A stretch of DNA of 5,176 bases from Thermoplasmata archaeon (GTDB lineage: Archaea; Thermoplasmatota; Thermoplasmata; Thermoplasmatales; Thermoplasmataceae). How positions within the stretch are numbered: position 1 is the first letter of the stretch; every line of letters begins with the position of its first letter. Shown one piece after another: positions 1-5,176 of the stretch. The stretch spans positions 1 through 5,176 of the forward strand of contig JAKBGP010000164.1 of assembly GCA_021833045.1 (NCBI GenBank). The letters run 5' to 3'. Below the pieces are notes generated by a model. It did not search any database. It was not told where the DNA came from and worked only from the letters and a program-made list of their open reading frames with translations. A program made the position numbers and the translations under genes.

Positions 1-900
1 GCGCAGGTACAAAAATGCCTCACTCCATAAAAGATTATGAACAACTGGCATGAACAGGAGAAAACCATTACTTATCAGGTGAGTGAAAACCATTGTCCTT
101 ATCAACCCGATGCTGTTCTGTATCCTAGATGAAATCAGAATAGATATGGCCGTTAATATATTTACAACCAGGAAGATTGCCCCCGCAGTACTAAGATCTA
201 CATTATATACAGCCTTGAACCACAGGGTGAGCATTGATGTGGTTATAAGGCCTCCTCCAATGGAATCCATGGAAAATAAAGCAGTCAATGTTCGAATATG
301 ACCCTTCATATCTTCAGATATTTCTGGGCGATCACTTTTCTTATGATATACTGGAAATTCAATCAAAAGATAGAAAAACAGTTGTGTTACAGCTAGAAGC
401 ATATCCATAATAAAAATTTCCTGAAATGTTATGGTGCTCAATATGAATAGAACGAGTGATCCAATTGAGGCTGCTCCATAAGAACCAAAATTATAAATGG
501 AGAAGGTACGGTTCTTAATTTTTTGGTCAACTTCATAATGACTAATTGTGTATTGTTCTATAGGCTGATAAGCTGAAAGGTCCCTTCCACTTAAGGATAT
601 ACCACCTACAATCACACCTATCACATAGAACACTGGATTGTGAAAAATTATGAGAAGAACAAATCCAATGATCAGAAACGAGGATAACAGGATTGATCTC
701 AATTTGAGTGATTTATTAATACGTCCGTATAATATTACAAATATACTGGTAGAGAGAAGACTCAGAAATAATACCAGACCGATCTCTATCGAATTATAAT
801 GGAAAGAAGCGAGATAATAGGGCGAGCTAACAGCCATCGTAATGAAAATAAATGATCTAAAAGACTTTGTTAGAGTAAGCAGACCGGATTGCCTGTTCAT
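1..900 (-). CDS. MFS transporter, 3' end beyond window (300 codons visible)
   Basis: The minus strand is open from an ATG at 900-898 to the left edge with no stop, giving 300 residues of a polytopic membrane protein. Hydrophobic segments fall near residues 14-31, 38-58, 68-86, 89-105, 138-157, 161-181, 203-224, 236-257 and 268-288. A hydrophilic loop at 183-202 separates the N- and C-terminal halves, as in MFS proteins. Family-like stretches are GRDLSAYQPIEQ (105-116) after helix 4, DSIGGGL (212-218) opening the C-terminal half, and SRIQNSIGLIRTMVFTHLISN (258-278). From memory these match a family of predicted drug or solute permeases. The substrate cannot be told. About 100 or more residues should lie beyond the edge. 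An in-frame ATG at 915 would add five residues (MYLWE) directly after a TAG; 900 is preferred because a TATA-like box lies 26 bases upstream. It follows the DHA2 gene by 42 bases, so co-transcription is likely. Confidence 0.88.
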   Translation of the reverse strand, partial: MNRQSGLLTLTKSFRSFIFITMAVSSPYYLASFHYNSIEIGLVLFLSLLSTSIFVILYGRINKSLKLRSILLSSFLIIGFVLLIIFHNPVFYVIGVIVGGISLSGRDLSAYQPIEQYTISHYEVDQKIKNRTFSIYNFGSYGAASIGSLVLFILSTITFQEIFIMDMLLAVTQLFFYLLIEFPVYHKKSDRPEISEDMKGHIRTLTALFSMDSIGGGLITTSMLTLWFKAVYNVDLSTAGAIFLVVNILTAISILISSRIQNSIGLIRTMVFTHLISNGFLLFMPVVHNLLWSEAFLYLR

Positions 901-921
901 TTCCCATAAATACATCTATCA

Positions 922-930
922 TTAAAAATA
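922..930 (-). promoter_or_regulatory. possible TATA box for the downstream MFS gene
   Basis: On the minus strand this reads TATTTTTAA, centred about 26 bases before the ATG at 900. That is the spacing expected for leaderless archaeal transcription. It lies in the short gap between the two transporter genes, so the second gene may have its own promoter besides read-through. In AT-rich DNA such a match is common by chance. Confidence 0.3.
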
Positions 931-942
931 GTTTTGAGAGTT

Positions 943-2364
943 TTATCTCTTTATGGCTCGATCCTCCTTTCCTCTTGCGAATGAGAATAATGCACCTACA
1001 AGTAGGATTGCAAGACACACAAATAGGGCTGATCGTATTCCACCTAATAATGCAGATGAAACAGATGGACTCAAACCACCATCCAATTCGCTTGTGCCTG
1101 CAAATACCTCATATGCAACATATCTTGAAACGCTGAGACTTGCTATGGATATAGATACTATGAAACTACCCAGCATTCCAATGTTAGACATTGTTCTCAG
1201 GAACCCTGATGATAAACCATAGAGGTCCCGTGGTGAATTAGCCATTACTGCACTGTTGTTAGCAGGGAAAAACAGTGAAGAACCAATTCCTGTGAAGAAT
1301 GATCCAATTATAATTATATCCAGTGTTGAATTCACCTTTAAAGTGGAATATATAAGAATTGCCACGCCCATGATAAGAAGACCCGAAGTTGCAGGGATCC
1401 TCGCTCCTATCCTGTCCGCTAATCTTCCAAACAGTGGACCAAGGATACTCCCTACTACATATCCAGGGAGAAGATATAGTGAGCTAACAAATGGTGTAAG
1501 ATCCCTTATTCCCTGAAGATACATTATTAGAAGGAACACAACAGATAGAAAACCAAGACTCTGCAAAAAAGCAGAAATGATTGAATAACTCAAGACACGT
1601 ATTTTGAAAATTCTGAATGGTATGAGTGGCTTAGAAACATACCTCTCTACGGCTATAAAAGCCAAAAGTACAATTGTACCTACAAGAATGAACATTTCAT
1701 TATAAAATGTTAGACCATTAGAAGTTATATCAACACCTCCATATGCCAGAATTGCCAGTGATGCAGCCAGAAGAGTTGCCCCAGGGATATCCAGTTTGTT
1801 AGGAATTTTCTGCCCAGGATTAATATTCTGTATTGCATAGATGAATGCAAAAATTCCAATTGGGACGTTTATATAGAAAATGTACTGCCAGCCAATAAAC
1901 GTAGTTATAATTCCTCCCAGAACTATCCCAAGCATGGCACCAGAGTTGAATCCGATTGCAGTGTATCCGAAAACTCTGCCCCTCCTCTGTGGTGGAAAAT
2001 TATCAGCTACTATTGCTCCACTGTTTGACTGAATCATAGCAGCGCCAAATGCCTGGATTGCCCGGAAACCGATTAACTCATATATAGTGGTAGAGGCTCC
2101 ACTCAGTGCGGAACCAATGGTAAAAATTCCAATTCCTGCCGTGAATATTTTTTTTCTAGTAACTATGTCACCAAGCCTTCCAAGCTGGGTTGTCCCTACG
2201 GCAATTACAAGCAGATAAATCAGGATGACCCATATTGACAGAGAAAGTTGAGTTTTGAAATATCCGTTTATGGTTGTAAGGGCAAGGAGAACTATGGTGG
2301 AATCAATTGCACCCATTAGCACTCCGATTAGAAGTACAAGTATCAGTTTACTCTCTCTTTCCAT
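943..2364 (-). CDS. DHA2-family (EmrB/QacA-like) MFS efflux transporter
   Basis: A complete 473-residue integral membrane protein (ATG at 2364-2362, TAA at 945-943), of normal length for 14-helix drug:H+ antiporters. Visible motifs: IDSTIVLLAL (20-29) in helix 1, the DHA-type D-x-TIV signature; motif A GRLGDIVTRKK (62-72) in the helix 2-3 loop; RAIQAFGAAM (101-110) in helix 4, the motif B arginine region; SGAMLGIVLGG (141-151) in helix 5, the motif C region; WQYIFYINVPIG (159-170), the typical DHA2 run before helix 6; and a second A-like motif GRLADRIG (313-320). The likely role is proton-driven export of drugs, lipophilic compounds or other small molecules across the cytoplasmic membrane; the exact substrate is unknown. 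Oddity: the conserved proline of motif C (GPxxGG) is Ile147. No Shine-Dalgarno precedes the ATG and a TATA-like box sits about 24 bases upstream, so a leaderless start is likely. It is probably the first gene of a pair with the MFS gene at 900-1. Confidence 0.95.
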   Translation of the reverse strand: MERESKLILVLLIGVLMGAIDSTIVLLALTTINGYFKTQLSLSIWVILIYLLVIAVGTTQLGRLGDIVTRKKIFTAGIGIFTIGSALSGASTTIYELIGFRAIQAFGAAMIQSNSGAIVADNFPPQRRGRVFGYTAIGFNSGAMLGIVLGGIITTFIGWQYIFYINVPIGIFAFIYAIQNINPGQKIPNKLDIPGATLLAASLAILAYGGVDITSNGLTFYNEMFILVGTIVLLAFIAVERYVSKPLIPFRIFKIRVLSYSIISAFLQSLGFLSVVFLLIMYLQGIRDLTPFVSSLYLLPGYVVGSILGPLFGRLADRIGARIPATSGLLIMGVAILIYSTLKVNSTLDIIIIGSFFTGIGSSLFFPANNSAVMANSPRDLYGLSSGFLRTMSNIGMLGSFIVSISIASLSVSRYVAYEVFAGTSELDGGLSPSVSSALLGGIRSALFVCLAILLVGALFSFARGKEDRAIKR

Positions 2365-2384
2365 GGAGGGATATTCTATTTTCG

Positions 2385-2392
2385 ATATTTAA
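2385..2392 (-). promoter_or_regulatory. TATA box for the DHA2 transporter gene
   Basis: The minus strand reads TTAAATAT, centred 24-25 bases before the ATG at 2364, with AT-rich DNA (TAATTAAG) just upstream where a BRE would lie. The spacing fits an archaeal core promoter with transcription starting at or next to the start codon, in keeping with the lack of a ribosome binding site. This is a position and consensus match only. Confidence 0.45.
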
Positions 2393-2431
2393 CTTAATTA
2401 TAGATAATATTAAAATTTCCCATAAAACCAC

Positions 2432-2439
2432 TATATATA
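2432..2439. promoter_or_regulatory. TATATATA element in the divergent intergenic region
   Basis: A perfect TATATATA palindrome, the strongest TATA-like run between the divergent genes. Being symmetrical it could serve either strand. Leftward it would give a leader of about 45 bases before the DHA2 gene; rightward, about 90 bases before the ESCRT-III-like gene. It could be an alternative promoter or just AT-rich sequence. Confidence 0.2.
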
Positions 2440-2496
2440 ACGATAAATTGGTCTGGTTAGTCAACCTGCAAAACGGTTCAATATTACAAAGTTTAT

Positions 2497-2508
2497 TAAT
2501 CTTGATTA
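2497..2508. repeat. small inverted repeat TAATC-TT-GATTA, possible operator
   Basis: Perfect 5-base arms around a 2-base spacer, ending 9 bases before the TATA-like box of the rightward gene. The size and place could suit a dimeric winged-helix regulator, but arms this short arise often by chance in AT-rich DNA. A second weak dyad, GGTT-AGTC-AACC, lies at 2454-2465. Confidence 0.18.
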
Positions 2509-2517
2509 TAGGAAATG

Positions 2518-2525
2518 TTTAATTA
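2518..2525 (+). promoter_or_regulatory. TATA box for the ESCRT-III-like gene
   Basis: TTTAATTA centred about 31 bases before the ATG at 2553, preceded by the purine-rich stretch GGAAATG that could act as a BRE. Transcription would be expected near 2546-2548, leaving a leader of only a few bases. That agrees with the absence of a Shine-Dalgarno sequence before the ATG. The nearer TAATAATATA run (2535-2544) is too close to the start codon. Confidence 0.4.
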
Positions 2526-2552
2526 GTGGCAATGTAATAATATACTGATAAA

Positions 2553-3149
2553 ATGGCTATTAAATTACGCAAAAGTGAGGATGACAAACAATTTGAGACG
2601 AGAAGCAAAATTAGAAATTACAAATCTCAAATAGACAGAGGGCTTAAAAGACAGCAACAGCTTATGGCTCAGGCCATAGCCAACATTAAAAAAGCAGCAT
2701 CGATCAAGGATAAAAAAGGGATGCTGAATGCAGCACAGAATGCAGTCAGAATAAAAAGTTCGGTGGAGTATCTGAAGAGCTTTTCACTTTATCTGGATAA
2801 TTTGGAAATAACATTTGAATTTGTATATAACGAAAGGCGAAACAATGAAATATTATCTGATGCAAACAGGGAACTTAATAAGAGAATGCTTTCAGAGGAA
2901 CAGGCAAGGCAGATTGAAAATAACATCCAGGCAATAAACCAAAAGACAGAGGATTTAGAAAGAAGACTTGAAGATCAGTTTGGTAACATAAATCAGAGTC
3001 TTGATGAATTTGCTGCAAGAGGAGGAGAAAACGTTGATGAGGTAATAGGAAGCATATTAGGTCAAAATCCACCAGAGAATCAGGAAAAATCAAATAATGA
3101 AATCGATGATCTCATAAATAAAATAATGGGGGAGAATACAAAAACATAA
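2553..3149 (+). CDS. ESCRT-III/Snf7 (CdvB)-like protein
   Basis: A 198-residue soluble, almost wholly helical protein with no signal peptide or membrane segment. Helices can be read at about 11-50 and 53-96 (the long alpha1-alpha2 hairpin), 98-111, 113-140 and 144-156, then a flexible Pro/Asn/Glu linker (171-182) and a short last helix (182-193). The first half is rich in Lys/Arg and the second half in Asp/Glu, the polarity typical of ESCRT-III proteins. The stretch ANIKKAASIKDKKGMLNAAQ (43-62) resembles the IKKAAKQGQ hairpin turn of CHMP2/Vps2. The C-terminal EIDDLINKIMGE (183-194) resembles a MIM1 motif, which in ESCRT-III proteins binds the MIT domain of Vps4/CdvC. Known members polymerise on membranes and drive scission in archaeal division, vesicle budding or repair. 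Which of these applies here is unknown, and no Vps4-like gene is in the window. ATG 2553 is chosen because it is the first start and has a TATA-like box at suitable spacing. The alternative is another coiled-coil protein (for example PspA-like), which is less fitting because of the MIM1-like tail. Confidence 0.68.
   Translation: MAIKLRKSEDDKQFETRSKIRNYKSQIDRGLKRQQQLMAQAIANIKKAASIKDKKGMLNAAQNAVRIKSSVEYLKSFSLYLDNLEITFEFVYNERRNNEILSDANRELNKRMLSEEQARQIENNIQAINQKTEDLERRLEDQFGNINQSLDEFAARGGENVDEVIGSILGQNPPENQEKSNNEIDDLINKIMGENTKT
3140..3144 (-). terminator. weak T-run just past the membrane GTPase-like gene
   Basis: The minus strand carries TTTTT 10-14 bases beyond the TGA at 3156-3154, inside the last codons of the opposing gene. 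Archaeal transcription can end on such U-tracts without a hairpin. The run is short, so termination here would be partial at best. Confidence 0.18.
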
Positions 3150-3153
3150 TGAT

Positions 3154-5176
3154 TCATAGAGTGAGAAGCCATCCAAAGAATAGCTTGAATGCGTAATTTG
3201 TTTCTGGATCATATGGTATCCTTAGAATTCCATTTATTTCCTGTGACTCAATGGAGGTTTTTCCCTGTTTATCAGTTTTTATCTTTATGCTTGGTCTTAG
3301 GTAGATGGTGCTTGATTTAATACGGCTCTCGATTACTTTTCTTGTTTCTGGTAAAAGCATAACAACTTCCCTTGGTGTCTGACCCTCAAGATCCAGTGTT
3401 CCCAAGGGAAAATTGAATAGAACGAAACAGAACTTCGGATCTGGAAGATCATTTTTCCTGTTATCAAGAATATTCTTGAGTATTTTTACAATTTTAATAT
3501 CGTAATTTTTTAAATCTGAGTACATTGAATGATCTATAAATATGGCATAGGCCTTTCCATTGCTGAGATTATCTTTGAATTTTTCTGACTCCGTTTCAAG
3601 AGTTATACCCGACCAATCTACTATGGTCAAATTTCTGAATGTACTTTCATTTTTTGGCTTCAGGAGGATAGATATTTTATTACTTTTCCCATTTTTATTT
3701 TTCTCCGGAAACTGACTATTTACGATTATGCTATTTAGAAGTGATTCCATTAATTCTATGCCACTGGTTATATCCCAGGTGAATTTTGTATCAGATGAAA
3801 GCGCATCTATGTAGTTTAAGAAGAATGCGAGAAAGGTAGTCTTGCCTGAATTTTCTGGTCCTACTAAACTCAGTGTACTATAACTCTCACTATTCACCCC
3901 ATACAGAACACCATATTGATTTGTTCCCCTGGAAATCATCGACTCCTCGTATTGCTTGTATCCTGAGCGGGATGTTTCATCAAATATAGAAAATCTTAAA
4001 GGCGTTGATATAACAGAAGCTGCATAGGAAATAGCCATTACAGTAAGGATGCTAACCAAATAGGTTATTCCAGACGCATGCACAGAATTGAAATTGGGAA
4101 TGTAAACTGTTAAAATGAAGTAAATGCCGATTATTGAGGCCATCATTCCACCTTTTCTGGTGCCAGGAGATATGGTTCCACTCAAAATATACGCCAAAGC
4201 GAAAAGGATAAGAAGTATTGTAAGTGAAATTGTCAGTGGTATCCAATTTATTCCACTATTGTACTGGAAGAACAAGGTTCCCTTATTGAAAAGCTTTTCA
4301 AAGAAAGGTATTTTCTCAATGATCATGGTAAAAAAAAGAAATATGAGAATAAATGAAAATAAAAGACTCGACATATTAAGGATTTCGTTCCTGATTTTTG
4401 ATAGTAGTCCTCTTGTTATTAGGTAGGTCGTGGAAAGAAATAGAATAATCAGGAAACCAGATTTAATTATATCTGAAATAAGGATAAGAGAGATTATGTC
4501 TCTAATTAGGAAAAAAAGAGAATAATAAACAACGACTGGACCAGAGGAGAATGAACCAGAGAAAAGCAAAAAAATAAAGATTGCAATAAAACCTGTTAGA
4601 AATGAGAATACATAGAGTGTTGTCTTTGCATTGGACCACTTCATTCTGTAACCCGCAGCAGATGATATTGCAATGATTAGTGAAAACGAAGGAAACCAGA
4701 GAAAAAGATACTCAAAAAATGTAATAGGTGAAATCACTGAAACGAGGCCAAGACTACTATTAGTATTTAGAATAAGTGCCAGTAGTATCATAACTACGGC
4801 AGGCCCAGATGAATTTATTAGGAATACTGGATCACTATCAGATTCCTTAAATCGAAGAAAGTACCCTATAAGAATCATGACGAATAATGAAAATGGTAAC
4901 AGGTAGTACAGAATCTCCTGATGTGGAATGCTTGGATATCCTACATAAATCTCCATGGAGATAAATATCAGGATTATTGTTGAAAAGAACGCTGAGAAAT
5001 ATGAAATCCTGATTCTCTGTAGAATAGTAAGAAATTTGCCCTGTATCCCTACAAGCAATAATATGCCGGAGAATCCAGATATTGCAAATGCGGAAATTAT
5101 GAGATAAAATAAAGTTTCAGTACCGTTAGAAATTGATTTATATGTCGTCCCTAGAGCCAGTAATGTAAGTACCCTG
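3154..5176 (-). CDS. Polytopic membrane protein with C-terminal GTPase-like P-loop domain, 5' end beyond window
   Basis: The frame ends with TGA at 3156-3154 and stays open to the right edge, giving 674 codons less a partial first one (673 full residues). A TTG at 5058 is not the true start: the 39 codons before it are open and encode a clear membrane helix (LFYLIISAFAISGFSGILLL). Counting from that TTG as 1, about 11-12 further helices lie near 18-40, 48-68, 82-98, 103-135 (one or two), 146-168, 175-197, 199-217, 230-247, 270-294, 304-321 and 330-350. A probably cytosolic domain follows (352-634). It shows a Walker A GPENSGKT (400-407), a beta-strand pair ending in DWSG (481-484, Walker B/G3 DxxG), a strand AYAIFIDHS (503-511) like the usual hhhhhD after switch II, and a strand FVLFN (545-549) where NKxD should be. 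There the sequence is NFPL, so the specificity Asp is lost. I infer a nucleotide-dependent membrane switch or transporter; the family and substrate are not recognised. FeoB is unlike it, since its G domain is N-terminal. The gene converges on the ESCRT-III-like gene with 4 bases between stops. Confidence 0.85.
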   Translation of the reverse strand, partial: RVLTLLALGTTYKSISNGTETLFYLIISAFAISGFSGILLLVGIQGKFLTILQRIRISYFSAFFSTIILIFISMEIYVGYPSIPHQEILYYLLPFSLFVMILIGYFLRFKESDSDPVFLINSSGPAVVMILLALILNTNSSLGLVSVISPITFFEYLFLWFPSFSLIIAISSAAGYRMKWSNAKTTLYVFSFLTGFIAIFIFLLFSGSFSSGPVVVYYSLFFLIRDIISLILISDIIKSGFLIILFLSTTYLITRGLLSKIRNEILNMSSLLFSFILIFLFFTMIIEKIPFFEKLFNKGTLFFQYNSGINWIPLTISLTILLILFALAYILSGTISPGTRKGGMMASIIGIYFILTVYIPNFNSVHASGITYLVSILTVMAISYAASVISTPLRFSIFDETSRSGYKQYEESMISRGTNQYGVLYGVNSESYSTLSLVGPENSGKTTFLAFFLNYIDALSSDTKFTWDITSGIELMESLLNSIIVNSQFPEKNKNGKSNKISILLKPKNESTFRNLTIVDWSGITLETESEKFKDNLSNGKAYAIFIDHSMYSDLKNYDIKIVKILKNILDNRKNDLPDPKFCFVLFNFPLGTLDLEGQTPREVVMLLPETRKVIESRIKSSTIYLRPSIKIKTDKQGKTSIESQEINGILRIPYDPETNYAFKLFFGWLLTL
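3258..3280 (+). terminator. paired T-runs, possible end of the ESCRT-III-like transcript
   Basis: Two TTTTT tracts (3258-3262 and 3276-3280), followed by more T-rich sequence, lie about 110-130 bases past the TAA of the plus-strand gene. They are the first clear T-tracts in that direction. If used, the mRNA would carry a 3' end antisense to the neighbouring gene. There is no hairpin and no further support. Confidence 0.18.

Noticed and set aside
83..301. Open plus-strand frame of 72 codons
   Set aside because: It is antisense to the MFS gene that fills 900-1, whose reading gives clear membrane helices and family-like motifs; the plus-strand product looks like nothing known.
953..1516. Two open plus-strand frames (953-1222 and 1256-1516)
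   Set aside because: Both lie antisense within the DHA2 transporter and show no domain or start signals.
2307..2522. Open plus-strand frame reaching into the intergenic region
   Set aside because: Its first part is antisense to the DHA2 start and the rest is low-complexity AT-rich sequence; it would also cover the likely promoters of both neighbours.
2875..3093. Open minus-strand frame inside the ESCRT-III-like gene
   Set aside because: A mirror of helical coding sequence (Leu/Gln/Phe-rich), with no start signal and fully overlapped by the better-supported plus-strand gene.
2553..3149. Assignment as PspA/Vipp1
   Set aside because: It is shorter than usual PspA, lacks an evident amphipathic N-terminal helix of that type, and has a MIM1-like tail; PspA belongs to the same superfamily, so this is a matter of degree.
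4052..4906. Open frames overlapping the membrane part of the large minus-strand gene (4052-4246 minus; 4124-4426 and 4673-4906 plus)
   Set aside because: All sit inside a continuous frame encoding membrane helices, and their products show no recognisable features.
5056..5058. TTG as start codon of the large membrane protein
   Set aside because: The frame continues upstream to the edge and encodes an uninterrupted membrane helix across this point.
3154..5176. Assignment of the large protein as FeoB or as an ABC transporter
   Set aside because: FeoB has its G domain at the N-terminus, and no ABC signature (LSGGQ) or Q-loop pattern is visible; the DWSG after the P-loop fits a GTPase-like layout instead.

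Overview
The window is AT-rich DNA with tightly packed genes. It most likely comes from a euryarchaeon of the Thermoplasmata (Thermoplasmatales-like). The clues are heavy use of AGA/AGG arginine and ATA isoleucine codons, no Shine-Dalgarno sequences before the starts, TATA-like boxes about 25-32 bases ahead of start codons (leaderless or near-leaderless transcription), and an ESCRT-III-like gene. The lineage is an inference from these traits; no marker gene is present.

Layout, left to right. (1) 1-900, minus strand: the first 300 codons of a Major Facilitator Superfamily (MFS) transporter that runs off the left edge without a stop. (2) 943-2364, minus: a complete DHA2-type (14-helix, EmrB/QacA-like) MFS efflux protein lying 42 bases upstream of gene 1 in the same direction, so the two probably form a transporter pair. 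(3) 2365-2552: a divergent intergenic region with TATA-like boxes for both directions and small inverted repeats. (4) 2553-3149, plus: a 198-residue helical protein with the charge pattern, helical layout and C-terminal MIM1-like motif of the Snf7/ESCRT-III (CdvB) family. (5) 3154-5176, minus: a large protein, open to the right edge, with about a dozen membrane helices followed by a C-terminal P-loop domain built like a small GTPase. Its stop lies only 4 bases from the stop of gene 4.

The two left-hand genes look like ordinary efflux functions. The right half is the interesting part: an ESCRT-III-like filament-forming candidate sits tail-to-tail with a polytopic membrane protein carrying a GTPase-like domain whose guanine-specificity motif is degenerate. 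A working hypothesis is a membrane-remodelling module with a nucleotide-dependent membrane switch. The window holds no Vps4/CdvC ATPase, and convergent orientation alone does not prove a functional link. No RNA genes, CRISPR arrays, insertion sequences or origins were seen.
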